Part shown: positions 32,816 through 46,750 of the stretch, in pieces
How positions within the stretch are numbered: position 1 is the first letter of the stretch
Layout of the letters: each line of letters begins with the position of its first letter
DNA from: Capsaspora owczarzaki ATCC 30864
Lineage: Eukaryota; Opisthokonta; Filasterea
DNA length: 64,000 nt
Direction: 5' to 3'
Assembly: GCF_000151315.2 (NCBI RefSeq)
Contig: NW_011887299.1
Span: forward strand, 1,078,885 to 1,142,884
Program-made: the position numbers and the translations under genes
Notes under the pieces: model-generated
What the model saw: only the letters and a program-made list of their open reading frames with translations
Databases searched by the model: none
Told to the model about the DNA's origin: nothing

Positions 32816-35233
32816 TCAATCGTCGTCGAAAGTAATACGCGAAGCGGCGGGCATCGGCCCGGCAGCAGCGTCGTCTCGGAAGTGCAGGCCGTACAGCTTG
32901 TGCTCCTTCTTCTTGACGTGCGTGCCAAACTTCATCAGCGCGTCAGGGACGGCCTGGTTGGTTTCTCGCAGCACGTTGACAAGCTCGCCAGAGTGCGACT
33001 TGTCGTTGACGGTGAAAAAGGTAAAGGCAGTGCCAGTCTTGCCGGCGCGGCCAGTACGACCAATGCGGTGAACGTAGTCCTCGATGGTCAGAGGGAAGGT
33101 GTAGTTGATGACGTACTCGACGTTGGGAATGTCCAAGCCACGAGCAGCAACGTCCGTTGCAATCAAGAGCGGCACTTCGCCCGTCTTGAACGCCTGCAGC
33201 GCGGCAGTGCGGTCCGCCTATCAGAATGGGGATCAAAAATAAACGGGTGAGTGACATTGCAAAAAGTAGGAGAGTGAGAGAAGGGGAAAGAGAGAAAACA
33301 TTCGACAAGAAGGGAGAAGATCCCGAAAAAGAAAAACCAAGCAAAGTCAGAACAAAGATTAATTCATATTATCAGCATGATGTGCAACTGTTTTGACAAC
33401 AGAGCACATTGGTCTCAGTTGACCGTCGTGATGATGATTTTCATCAGTTTCGCAAGGTTTTGTTGGGGCCGGTGAAAGAAAGAAAACGAAAAAGACCAAA
33501 AAAACGAAAAAAAAAATCAAAGGTTCTGGGTGAAGCCTTTACCTGTGATCGATCACCGTGAATGGCAATCGACTTCCAGCCCTTGCGCAGCAGCATTTGC
33601 TCGACACGAGGTGCCTCTTGCTTGTACAGAACAAAGATAATAACCTTGTTCTTGCGGGACGAGTGGTGCTTTTGCAGCAAGTCGAGCAGTCTCGCGTCCT
33701 TGGCAAACGGCTCCAAGACCTCAACTAAAACAAAGACAAAAGACAAAGCAGCGTTCAGTTAGGTGTTTGCAATCAATAAAGGTGGGGCAAGGAAAGCGCG
33801 CAAAGACAAGAAAAAACAAAAGACTCACCATGCTGGGTCACGGCGTCGTTGGCAACAAGCTCATCGCCACCGATGGTGACGCGGACAGTGTCGGGAGCAA
33901 GGAACTCGCGACCGATGGCTTCGATGGCAGAGGGCCAGGTCGCGCTGAACATGAGCGTCTGGCGGTCCTTGGTGACACGGCCGAGAATGTCGCGAATGTC
34001 CTTCTCAAAGCCAAGGTCGAGCATGCGATCGGCTTCATCGAGGATGACGCAGCTGACGCGTTGGAGGGAAATGTCGCCAGAGTCGATAAAGTCGCGGAGG
34101 CGACCGGGGGTTGCGACAATGACGTGGATGCCAGACTTGAGCTGGTCGAGCTGCTGCTTCTTGGGGACGCCACCAAAGATGCAGACCGTCTTGAGAGCGA
34201 CCGAGGAGCTGCTCTTGCCAGTGTGCGAAGCCACGTTCGCGTACACTTCGGCAGTTTGCATGGCGAGCTCGCGGGTCGGGCAGAGCACAAGGACGACAGG
34301 GCCGCGCTGGTTGGAGCTCTTGCCGAGCGCCTCTTGGTCGCGCAGATGGATGATGGAGGGCAGGGCGAAGGCGAGCGTCTTGCCAGAGCCGGTCTTGGCA
34401 ATGCCAATGAGATCCTTGCCCGCGAGGCTGATCGGCCAGCACTGGCTTTGGATCGGGGTGGGGCTGGCAAAGCCAGCGCAGGCGGTGAGCAGGTCTTCCG
34501 GGAAGCCTGCCTGGTTGAATGCCAGGATGGGGTTGAGCATGGCCGACTTGGCAAATCCGTGCGCCTCGGGCAGTCGGATCGAGATGCCGTGACCGTTGCG
34601 GTAGGCCTCAACGTCCGCCTGCGACATGGCTGCGGTGGTCGGGTGGAGGGTGTAAAAGTCCTTTCGGAACGAGCCGCCGTCCAGACGCTTGAACTTTTTG
34701 TCGCTGCGGCTCTTGGAGGCCGACGCTTCGGCAAACACGGCAACTTCCTGCTCTTCTGCTGCCGGCTGGGCTTCCTCCACGCGGGTCTTCTTGGAGCGGT
34801 CGTCGTCGCCAGACTTGTCCTTCTTGTCCTTCTTGCGCTTCTCTGGTGCCGCAGCAGCAGCAGCAGCAGCAGCAGACTCGGACTCGGTCGACTTGGACTT
34901 GGCTGAAGAGGCGACCATGTGCTCGCCATGTGGCTTTTCGTCCTTTTCCTTCTTTTTGTCCTTCTTCTTGTCCTTCTTGCTCGCGGCGTCGACATCAGCA
35001 GCAGCAGCAGCGGGCTTCTTGTCAGCAATGGCGACAGTCGCAGTGTTGTTGTCGTCGTCGTCGATCGCCATCGGAGCAGCAGCAGAAGAGGAGGAGGAGG
35101 ACGAGGTCGAAGCGTTCTTGTCCTTCTTGTCCTTCTTGTCCTTCTTGTCCTTCTTTTCTTTCTTGTCCTTCTTGTCCTTCTTGTCGACGGTGGACGAGGT
35201 GTCCATGGCCGTCACAGGCGTGCTCGACTTCAT
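32816..35233 (-). CDS. DBP3: DEAD-box RNA helicase, DBP3-like
   Basis: ATP-dependent RNA helicase, 662 residues from three exons (35233-33829, 33724-33543, 33217-32816). Motifs in order: Q-motif region ([13 protein letters not shown]), motif [41 protein letters not shown] and [10 protein letters not shown]. The C-terminus [15 protein letters not shown] is the hallmark end of yeast Dbp3, which acts in 60S ribosome (ITS1) processing in the nucleolus. The first 180 or so residues are a Lys/Asp-rich and Ala/Ser-rich low-complexity tail with repeated KKDKKDK units, typical of nucleolar helicases. Intron 2 is 325 bp, longer than usual. A DDX5/DBP2-type assignment is possible but the C-terminus argues against it. 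Confidence 0.92.
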
Positions 35234-36182
35234 GATGGAGAAAATACGAAAAAAAAAATGAAAAAAAAAAAAAAAGGAAGAAGAGTGAAAAATAAAATGA
35301 AAATAAACAGTGAATAAAATAAAATAAAAACGGATGCTCTTTGACTTTTTGTCTATCTTCGACTCTCTTTCTTTCCTTCTTCAATCGTTTCGTCTCGTTC
35401 AGTCATCCTTTTTCGATTTCTCCTCTTTTTCACTTTTCGTCCTGTGCGTGATTTTGTTGCTTTGTTTTTTGGTTGCTTTTTTGTTTCGCATGGCAAAGCG
35501 ATTCCCAAACCCCGTCCACTCCTCAGACACCCATCCGTGCACCGTATTCATCTCTCTCGATCTCTCTCTCTCTCTCTCTCTCGCTCTCTCTCTCATCTTC
35601 TCAACCTGGTTTCTCTTTTGTTCTCACTGTCACTGTGATACAAAGTCTTTCTCTTTCTCATTGGTTTCTCATTGGCAAGAAGTGAGCATATTTTAATCGT
35701 TAAAATCTGCCACATTTTTCCTGCTTTTAATCGCTTTTCTCATCCAAAACGTTGAATGACGGTCGAGGTTTGAGTTTCCTTTTGCTATGCAAATCACTGT
35801 AGCATGCTTATCAGAGCCTTACGCACTCGTTGCCGTGCGCTGCGCAGTCGTGCATCAATACCGAAATCCAAAAACAAAACGAAAACAAGAACAACGGAAA
35901 CAAGTTTTAACTTTGAAAAACGCACGCCTTGTTCTCTCTCTCTCTCTGCCGCTGTCAAATGTAGCACAGCGGGCGGAACATTCATCGTCCTCCTTACTCC
36001 ATGTTGCTACACATACACGCACTCCGCTCAGCATTGCGGCATGAGACTGGGAACAAAACACAAATGTGCCACAGTGTGCTCGATTTGGAAATCGTAACAC
36101 CATCACTCACTCTCATGCAACTAACTCGTGTGCAACCCTTTGTTGGTGGAAATGGTCGCAACAACGCGATAGATTCGCAACA
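35234..36182. promoter_or_regulatory. Divergent promoter region between DBP3 and the Rh gene
   Basis: 949 bp without a supported gene. It is T/C-rich on the plus strand with a CT microsatellite at about 35550-35596 and another short CT run at 35934-35948. It is expected to hold both promoters and leaders. Confidence 0.4.
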
Positions 36183-37826
36183 ATGTCATCGTCAGAGCGC
36201 AAGCCATTGATCGCGGGCGGTGCGGGAGCGTCCATCAACTCGGACCGGGACGGACCCGTCTATTCTTCTCAGAGCTTGCATCAACAGCAGCAACCAAAAC
36301 AGCGACACCCGCACCATCTGGGCTCGCCGTCGGCGTCTGCTTACTTGTCCACCAAGTCGCTCGTGCGGATTAGCCTGCCGGAGCCCGACAAGGCGATCGA
36401 TGACCATACCCGTCGTTGGTTTGGTCGCGACGGATTGGGCTCGTTTGGCGCCATTCAGGTGGCCATGATTGCCCTGTATGCAGCCTTCACGGACTACGAC
36501 AAGACCAGCGACCTGCCCGTCTACGGCTTTGAGAAGGACGTGTCCATTATGATCTTTGTTGGCTTTGGCTTCCTCATGACCTTCCTGAAAAAGTTTGGCT
36601 ACGGCGCCGTCGGCTTCACCTTCCTTGTTTCCGCATTCTGCATCGAGTGGGCCATTCTTGTGACGCGCTTCTTCTCCCAGGCGTCCAACAACTCGTTCGG
36701 AACCATCCTCCTGAACGAGTCGGATCTCACCAACGGCCAGTTTGGCGCCGCCGCTGTCATGATCTCGTTCGGTGCCTTGCTCGGCAAGGTGAGCTCGGAT
36801 CAAATGTTCTGGCTGGCCTTTTTGGAAATCATCTTTTACGGCCTGAACATTTTCGTTGGCTCGCTCAAGCTGAAGGCCCTCGACGTCGGCGGCACCATCT
36901 TCATCCACACCTTTGGCGCGTACTTTGGCCTTGCCGCCTCGTGGGTTCTCTCGCCCGACCCAAAGAAGCGCTCGTATGTCGACAACTCCAACTCGTACCA
37001 CTCGGATATCTTCTCCTTCATTGGCACGACCTTTTTGTGGATTCTGTGGCCGTCCTTCAACGCGGCGCTGGCCGCTCCAGGGCAACAGCAAATCATCACC
37101 ATCAACACTGTCCTGTCGCTTGTCGGCTCCTGCGTGTGCTCGTTCTATGCATCGCGTCTCCTCCGTGGCGAGGGTCGCTTTGAAGTCGTCGACATCCAGA
37201 ACGCCACCCTTGCCGGTGGCGTTGCTATCGGCGCCGTCTCCAACCTGTGCGTCAGCCCCGCAGGCGCCCTCGCTGTCGGCTCGGTTGCTGGCGTGGTCAG
37301 CTGCGCTGGCTACATTTGGACGCAGCCCTGGCTCCAAAAGAAGATTTCCCTGTACGACACCTGCGGTGTCCACAACCTGCACGGCATGCCCGGTCTCATT
37401 GGCTGCGCCGCCTCCGTCATTGCCACCGCTGCCCAGGCCAATTTCGCCGGCCCTGCAGGCCAAGCCTACCCCCAGTCGACGCAGTATGCCTACCAGCTTG
37501 CAGCCATCGGCATCACTCTTGCGATTGCCATCTCCTCTGGCATTTTCTCGGCCCACGTCATCCAGCGTCTCATTCCGTCCGAGCGTGTTCTCTTCACCGA
37601 TGAGTTGTACTGGACCGTACCCACCTCCGAAGTCACCTTCTCCAAGGGAGACATCAACCCCAACGTCCGCCGCGCCGTTTCGTCCCGTCAAAAGCGCGCT
37701 CTCACCATTGCCCGCTGGAACCTTGTTCGTGCGTCGATTGGCAACAAGGGCAACATGCTCGGCATTGTCAAGCATGCCGCCGCTGCCAAGCGTCTTTCCT
37801 CGTTGCGACAGAACAGCAACGAGTAG
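36183..37826 (+). CDS. Rh-type ammonia/ammonium channel
   Basis: Rh branch of the Amt/Mep/Rh family, moving NH3/NH4+ (perhaps CO2) across the plasma membrane. Intronless, 547 residues with about 11-12 hydrophobic spans. Rh signatures: VSIMIFVGFGFLMTFLKKFG, IFIHTFGAYFGLAASW (first pore His), FLWILWPSFNAAL, ATLAGGVAIGAV and DTCGVHNLHGMPGLIG (second pore His), ending with DELYWTVP. An N-terminal cytoplasmic extension of about 70 residues is polar and includes a Gln/His-rich stretch. The C-terminal tail after the last span is basic. The lack of introns and strong codon bias suggest high expression, which is an inference. ATG 36183 is chosen because the upstream in-frame sequence does not look coding. 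Confidence 0.93.
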   Translation: MSSSERKPLIAGGAGASINSDRDGPVYSSQSLHQQQQPKQRHPHHLGSPSASAYLSTKSLVRISLPEPDKAIDDHTRRWFGRDGLGSFGAIQVAMIALYAAFTDYDKTSDLPVYGFEKDVSIMIFVGFGFLMTFLKKFGYGAVGFTFLVSAFCIEWAILVTRFFSQASNNSFGTILLNESDLTNGQFGAAAVMISFGALLGKVSSDQMFWLAFLEIIFYGLNIFVGSLKLKALDVGGTIFIHTFGAYFGLAASWVLSPDPKKRSYVDNSNSYHSDIFSFIGTTFLWILWPSFNAALAAPGQQQIITINTVLSLVGSCVCSFYASRLLRGEGRFEVVDIQNATLAGGVAIGAVSNLCVSPAGALAVGSVAGVVSCAGYIWTQPWLQKKISLYDTCGVHNLHGMPGLIGCAASVIATAAQANFAGPAGQAYPQSTQYAYQLAAIGITLAIAISSGIFSAHVIQRLIPSERVLFTDELYWTVPTSEVTFSKGDINPNVRRAVSSRQKRALTIARWNLVRASIGNKGNMLGIVKHAAAAKRLSSLRQNSNE

Positions 37827-38026
37827 ATGTAGTGGCGTGGCTGCAGTATTTTGGCGTCTTCGTTTTCTGTTGCTGCTGTGCTTTTGTGATCGCTTTCATT
37901 TGTGTTTGGTGTGTTTTGCCCCTGTGTCTTTTTGTTGTTTGCATTACATGAAATTTTTCAACATTGGTGTGTTTTGGAAATTTTTACTTGTATTTTGTGC
38001 GGGGTTTTTTTTTTTCTGGGAACTCA

Positions 38027-40267
<2,241 letters not shown>

Positions 40268-40769
40268 TCAGAAGTGAGCTCTTGCTTTTTGGGCCTATTG
40301 TGGAGCATTGTAATTTTCGCTATTGAATTGCGTCGAGTATTGCGTCATTGTCCAAGGCAAGTAACGTTGTTTGAACGCTCTAATGGGATCAGAAGAATTG
40401 AACTTCCAAGTTTCGTTTCGTTCCCGCGCTTTGTTCTTTCTTCCCTCGCATTTCAAACCAAACAGAAAAAGTACTAGAACTGAAGTTTTGTATTCGTTCA
40501 ATGGATCAACATAAAAATGTATACAAGTCGACGCACTCGGGATTGTTCGAGCGCTAAAAAGATAAGACACAAAAAACACAATGCGGCAAACCCAACAACA
40601 ACCCACCCACCCCCTGTTCTCGTGAGAGAGACGGAAAGGGGGAGAGAATTGCAAGAGCTCCTCCGCAGAATACATGTACAAATAGGGGCCCAATAAAAGA
40701 TTTCAAAATGGTTTTTGGTGGTGCAGCCAGCTTTCGTCCGTCAGACAAACGGACGCGTGGTTTTTGGCC
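40268..40769. other. Intergenic region between SUA5 start and lipase stop
   Basis: About 500 bp. It should carry the SUA5 promoter and the 3' UTR of the lipase gene. I see no supported coding frame or named site. Confidence 0.45.
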
Positions 40770-43182
40770 TTAATGAGTCGTCAATGAAAGAATGTACGAA
40801 ATGACTGCGGGGTCTTGAACAATGCTGAAATGGTTGCCAGCTTCAAGGCCAATCTCGTTAATGTCAATCGTGGCGGTCATCTGGGTAGCCCAGTCTTGGC
40901 ATCGTCGGAGCGACTCAATCGGCACAACACCATCACCATAGTTGGAGTACTCGATGGTTGGGATGTCGTCCCAGTTGGACGTGTACGTGTACGAGATTTG
41001 GGTGGGGACATCAACACCATAGACGCAGTGGGTGGGCACGTTGGGGGCCTTCAGGTTGGTGAGGACGTTCTTGACCTTGGCGTAGACCTGGGCGGTGATC
41101 GGGGTGCCGGCGTCGATAAAGAGCTGGGGAATGTCGGCAATCGTGTACGAGCGGGTGGGGGTGCGGACAAAGACCTTGTCGGCGGGCCAAAACTCGGGGT
41201 TGATGCTGGGGAGGAGGGAGACCGGGCCACCAGCCTCGCGGGTCATGGCGCGGAAGAGCAGGCGGAACTTCTCCTCGTTGATCGGGAGGGAGAGGGCCTC
41301 GCCGGACAGCAGGCTGCGCAGCGTCGAGGGGGAGCCAGACCAAGGGGCAGAGATGGGAATGTACGACTTGATGTACTTGGCCTTCCACGCGTCCGTCATC
41401 GAGTTGAGGAAGAAGAGCGAGGTGGGGCCGCCCATCGAGTGCGAGACAATGTGGACGGGCGAGTTGCCGTTGCGGTTGTACGTGTCCTCAATGAGGGCCT
41501 GGACGAGGTCGCCGTAGCCAGTGCCAAAGAGCTTGTCCGTGGGGAGACGCCAGTCGTAGACGGCGCCGCGCAGGTTCTGGCCGGGCTTGTAGCCGGCAGA
41601 CTTGAAGGCGGCAACCATGTCGTGGTACGTGTCCTGGATGGACAGCTTGACGCCGTACAGGTAGGCAAGGTACTCAAAGCCGTCAACGCCGCCAAAGTCA
41701 ATGGCGCGGATCTCGACGCCCTCAGTGTTGCTGTAGCTGTCGGTGGCGGGGTCGTAGTTGATGTCCATCGAGTCGAGGAAGCAGCCGGGGGTGAGCATCT
41801 GGGCGGCGTCCATCCAGAGGCGGAACCAGTCGCGGTTGGCGCGGCAGACAGCGCCGACCGTCGACGACTTGGAGAACTTGGCCTCAAAGCCAGAGCCAGT
41901 CAGACCGGGGAAGAAGATGATGGGGTCGAGCGTCTTGGCGGCAGCGACCGAGGCAAGGGCAGACATGGCCTGGCTCTTGGCGGCGACCTTCTCGTCGGTC
42001 GTGCAGCGGTACGGGAACATGGTCGAGTGTTCGAGCGAGTCGCAGAACTGGCCAAAGAAGATTTTTGGGTGTGACAGAAGGTCAGCATGATAAGAAGGGA
42101 GGACAGAAAGGTAGATGGGGGTGCGGGTTGGAGTAGCGGTGGCCAATGAGCGAGGGCGTGTTGGAGCACGAGGTAAAAGTCACGAAAAAGAAAAAAAAAT
42201 CGTGAAAAAGAAGAAAAATGGAGAAAATGGAGAAATGCTAGAAAAAGGTAGGAAAGACGAGCGCAAATCGTGAACTTTGGTAGCGGATGGATCGTTTAGA
42301 CCCCTTCCCGAGCTTCGGCAATCCAAGCCGATCCCGATTTTTGAATGCGTTTTGGTATTGTTGTTGTTTCCTTCCGTTTTGAATCGGCGATTGTGCGCTC
42401 CTCCCTTCTTATTTTTTTTTTATTTTCATGCTGTTTTTTCTCCTTCTTCATCGCAAGTTGAAGGCGGAGTGAAACGCGATGATGGGGCAACAACAAGTCA
42501 GATGGTTTATTGGCTGGTCATTAACCGCCAATGGATCAAGTGACTTTTTCCGCCTTTTTTTTTTTTCTTCTTTTTTCAAAAAGGCAACCGTCTCTTTTTT
42601 TTTTTTTTTTGGGTTGTTGTAGGATTTGTTGCGTTGCGTCAGACGTCGCGCTCGACAGTGTCAAAAAACACTGGAACGCAAGCTCATTGCACACGACGGC
42701 GGAGAAGAGCGGCGGCGAGAGAGCAACCGCGCGAGAAGGAGCGAGAACGGGAGCCAGAGGGCCGTGTGGGGCGTTGTATTTTTTTTTTTTTTTCATGTTT
42801 TGGTTTTTTTTTTCTGTCCTCTTCTCTCGCCTTCCACTGCATGAGCTGCGCAGGGGGCTCACGAGGAGGAAGCGCACAGGGTTGGATGTGCAGCTCAACA
42901 CAGGCGTGCGTTGGGGGGAGGAAGGAGCGAGGGCGGAAAACGCAAAAACAAAAAAAGCCGCAAATCCAAAAGGGAGAAATATAAAAAAAAAAAAAAAAGT
43001 CTGGTGAGGCTGTGCGATGGCTCCGCTTGCTCGCCCGCGCGTTTGTGGAGAGTTTTTACCTGCTGGTACTCGGCGGTGAGGGTGCGCAGGAGACCATCCA
43101 TGGGCCGTGGCAGGGCGGCGGCGGGTTGGACGGCGGCAACAGCGACCAGGCACAAGGCCACAAGTGCGCAGGCAGAACGCAT
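40770..43182 (-). CDS. Secreted LCAT/PLA2G15-family acyltransferase-lipase
   Basis: Alpha/beta-hydrolase of the lecithin:cholesterol acyltransferase family (includes lysosomal phospholipase A2/PLA2G15). Two exons, 43182-43060 and 42047-40770, phase 0, 466 residues. Exon 1 is a signal peptide (MRSACALVALCLVAVAAVQ, cut near AAA-LP). Exon 2 has the oxyanion-loop region IIFFPGLTGSGFEAKF. The nucleophile elbow is SHSMGG (Ser near 41435), the acid is probably in YGDGVVP and the histidine in EAGNHFS near the C-terminus. Two Cys pairs are possible (CTTDE, CRAN, CFLD, HCVYG). The intron is about 1 kb with T-rich tracts, far longer than the local norm. It probably acts in the secretory or lysosomal lumen. 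Substrate preference (sterol ester or phospholipid) cannot be read from sequence. Confidence 0.85.
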
Positions 43183-45246
43183 TGAACAAAAAGTCAAAAA
43201 AAAAAATAAAGGCAAAAAACGACTGACAAAGATTGCATTTGGGCGTGAATGACCAAAACGGAGTCAGAGCGCGAATGCGTGCCACGGGGATTGCAGGCTG
43301 CACCCAAGACCCAGAGAGAAAGAGAGAAAGAAACGATGTGAAAGAGAGAAATAATGAAAAGAGGAGGAGGACAAAGTGGGATTTGTGCAATTGGAACGCA
43401 GGAGTCAGTAGGAACCGGAAAAATACAAAAACAAAAAAAATCAACAAAAATGCAAAAAAAAATAATAATAAAAATAATAATAAGGGCGTCAATCAAGATC
43501 TCTGACGCACAACCTACGCTCAGAACGCGGCGCGATCAAAAAGAGAGGAAGGAGCGGAAGGAAGTTGGTTTAGTACAGCAGCCCAACCCCGAGATACACT
43601 CGCATGCGAGACGGATGTGATGGAAAAAGCCGCGTTGATGGGAGCGAAGGTGACATTTTTTTCTCAATGGTGTCACTTTCGGCAAGTCGGCGATTTTTGG
43701 AACGAAAGAAGCGATCATCAACATCAACAACAACGGATTGCGTGGAGAATTGCGTTTGGTCACGAAACAAACGAAGGGGGGGGGGAAACGAACGCAAAGA
43801 GACGAACGGAGGAAGGATCAAGCGAGAAGGGGCGATGTGTCACCTGGCGTTGACTTGAATTGGACCTTCAACACTTTTGCAGCTTGCTGCTGCTGATCCC
43901 CATGCGAAACGCAGCTTGTTCCATCAAAAATGGATAATACATGTGTCCTGTTTGCAACGAAAACGCAACACCTTAAACCAAAACAGAAAAACAGAAAACA
44001 GTGCAAAAGTGAAAACGAATCGACCGATAACTGCTCCTTCTGGACCTCGATTCCCGCCACTCCTTCGCCAGCCTCCATATCGACACACTGAACAGGTGTG
44101 GTCACACTTTATTGCGATCCAAGGCAGAAGCGTGCGTGCGATCTGTCGAGTTCATGTCCAACAAGGAAAATACAAATCTGAAAAAGTTTCTGAAACAAAC
44201 CACTCGCTTGCGCAGCCAATATCACACCAATAGCGATCCAAATCCAGCGCCGCACATCTTGTATTGGATGTATTAATTCATGGGTGAATTGATTTCGTGA
44301 GTTTCAGGGCAACTTTTGCACTGCGAACGATGGAGTGCTGAGCTGTTTGGGCTGTGCTGTTCTCGTCGATGAGTGACAGACCCTACCAGCTCATTTGCAA
44401 TCGCTCGATCCAGAAAATGATAGAGTGCTAGAAATTTCTTGCACAGTATTTGTCTCGGTGCGCTGCGAGCAAATGTCTGCAGTTTGGCGAACTACTTCAA
44501 ACAAAAGTCCTCGTTTCAGAAAGTCCACAAAAAGGCGTTTCAAAAAGTTCAAAAATTTTCCCAGCCATTACGCTTCATCATTTGCCCTTTTTTCACATCA
44601 TTCGTCACGTCTTTGTCAGGATCTGAAGGTTTGGCGGCTCCAATTGGCTTGCTCTTTGCAAAAAAGGACGTTGCTGGAATTTGGGTTGTTTTCGTTATTT
44701 TGGTTGAACTTTAATCGAAGTTGCAGCTCAGTCTGCCAAGCGCAATCAAAACCCATTCTGCAGCGACATTGTCTGACCAACAAATTCAAGGTTCTTCCAT
44801 TTTATCCACGCTGTTCACAAGCGGAATTCGCGAGGAAGCCACAAACGCGACTTCAAAATATCTATTCGGCGTTTCCGGCGCACGACAGGGCCACAATCAA
44901 CTACAATACTTTGAAGTATACTAGATAGGGTTATTTCGCGAGTCTCCCTGGGGGTTTGCAATGGAGTTGCGAGTCCTTCACAATTTTTCACAAAATATTT
45001 CGAAACTCCACTTTTCGAAATCTTCCGACTCTGCACGTTATGAACCAACACCAGCACTCTACAAGCGATTGCTACCGCCTCGTACGATGAGTGGATGAGC
45101 CTCAAGCCAGCAGATCAACTTCGGTCAAAATGAATGAACGCAGAATCAGCAATCGAGCTGAACCACCGTGCCAGTCCATAGACGACTCAGTACAGCGCGG
45201 CACTGCCTTTGAAACAAGATACACATGATGCAACCGTTGTGTTTAA
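43183..45246. other. 2-kb stretch without a recognisable gene
   Basis: The largest gene-poor stretch in the window, between the lipase start and the elongin C stop. The part from about 44200 to 45100 is more AT-rich than its surroundings. A 177-codon open frame (44395-44928, plus) shows no domain I recognise and no coding-like composition. No terminal repeats or transposase-like sequence are visible. Confidence 0.4.
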
Positions 45247-46467
45247 TCAAACATCGAGGAAGTTCGCGGCCATCAGCAACTCAATTGCAATTTCAGGCTC
45301 AATGTCAAACTCGGGCGTCTCGGATGTTGAGTTGGTGTGGCGGACCTTGTAGTAAAAGTACTTGCAGACCTTCTCGAGGATTCCAGAGCTGTGCGGACAA
45401 GCAGGATGCGCGATGGGTGCGAATGAGCAGAGCATGGAAGGCAAACATGCGCAGAAAACAATGAAAAAAAAAAAAAAAAAACAGAGCCTTACGGGATTTC
45501 ACGGCAGTGGACCTCGTTGTTCTTCTTCTCCACAAAGTTACCTAGTGTTCAAGTTGTGCATATGCAAGTTCAGATGAGTCTCACGGGCAAGGACAAGAAT
45601 TTCATCATCCCGACGAAAGAGATCAAAATCTTTCAACCCCTCTCCCACCCTCTCCTCTGGCAGACACAAACTTTCACGCAGCACCAAAAATACACTACGA
45701 CGATGAGCAAATACCAGAGAGCATGGACTTGATCGTGTTGGAAACGGTCGCGCAACGCTTGCTGACGATAAAGACAAAGTTGTCTGCGCTGATAATCTTG
45801 ACGTACTCTTCGTCAGTCTGTAGAGTAAAACAATCAAAATGTCACCCGTCGATGAGTTGAAGCACGTCTTTTGAAAATCATGACAATGAGTAAGCAGAAG
45901 CGCGCGCGCAGTTGAGACGCAATGCAAAATGCATTGGATGGCAAAGCAGCCCAACCACAGCCCCTAGCCCGAGGCTGAGAACCCGTCCTCCTTCACGACT
46001 CGTTTCAGGCATCGACCAACACGTCATCCAGAGTCCGAGCTCGAGTCCAAGCTGGAGTCCGAGTCCGAGTCAGAGCCGAGGAACAACAAGATGGGCAAAG
46101 CCCTAATTTTATTTGATGCCGGCGAACAGCAAGCAGAGAGGGAAAGCAGCTTCAATACTTGGACCATGGCACACTCAACGTGTTTACCCCGCCAACAAGG
46201 CCAACGCGGAGAGGAAGCGGGAAGGAGCGCAATGGACCGGGTCACGTAAGCCAAACGGGAAAATACACATTGCACCTCCTTCCCTTCATCTTCCCCGCCT
46301 CTCTCTCTCTCTGGCTGCCTCCTGCAGTCACCATAATCTCGATGTATTTTACATCGTGTCCAAAATCCACTTTCAAATCCTGCCTCCAAGCTCAGAAACC
46401 AAGCACCAAAAAGGATGTTCCGCGTTTCTGTCGTTTTGTTCAATGCTGATTCGCTTACATCGACCAT
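45247..46467 (-). CDS. ELOC: Elongin C
   Basis: BTB/Skp1-fold adaptor that links elongin B to BC-box substrate receptors in cullin-2/5 ubiquitin ligases and belongs to the elongin elongation factor. Exons: 46467-46459 (ATG GTC GAT), 45817-45715, 45541-45493, 45388-45247; 100 residues, close to the human length. Matches to human elongin [44 protein letters not shown] and [17 protein letters not shown], then [16 protein letters not shown] at the end. The first exon is the weak point: a nine-nucleotide coding exon followed by GTAAGCG fits in phase, but the intron to exon 2 would be 641 bp. The remaining three exons are certain. Confidence 0.88.
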
Positions 46468-46750
46468 TGTTGCAATAATTCAAAAACACGAAATAGAACT
46501 GAGACTTGTCGCGTTCTTGAGCACGTGCAAGTTTATTACGAATGTCAGTGGTGCTGAAGCCCCGATCAATACTCCCCTCAATCACAACGACATTCAAGCA
46601 TTCACATCGATTTTTTCATTTTTTTTGCCTTCCTCCTTTTTGTCGATGCAAAAATGCAGCTCACTCCTCCAAACAGACAAGAGCACCTCAACCCTGTGAA
46701 TCACAAAAAGTCTAACAACAAAAAAAGCCCTCAGCAACAAAAAAAAAGTC

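Noticed and set aside
33767-34906. 379-codon plus-strand frame opposite the DBP3-like helicase
   Set aside because: Its translation is Gly/Ala/Val/Arg/Glu-rich without a domain. It mirrors the strongly biased third positions of the real minus-strand helicase exon, which has all DEAD-box motifs.
36192-37775. 527-codon minus-strand frame opposite the Rh channel
   Set aside because: Antisense shadow of a GC3-rich gene; no hydrophobic or domain structure of its own.
40815-42074. 419-codon plus-strand frame opposite the LCAT-family gene
   Set aside because: Composition is that of an antisense copy (Val/Gly/Asp/Arg-rich); the minus strand carries the catalytic motifs.
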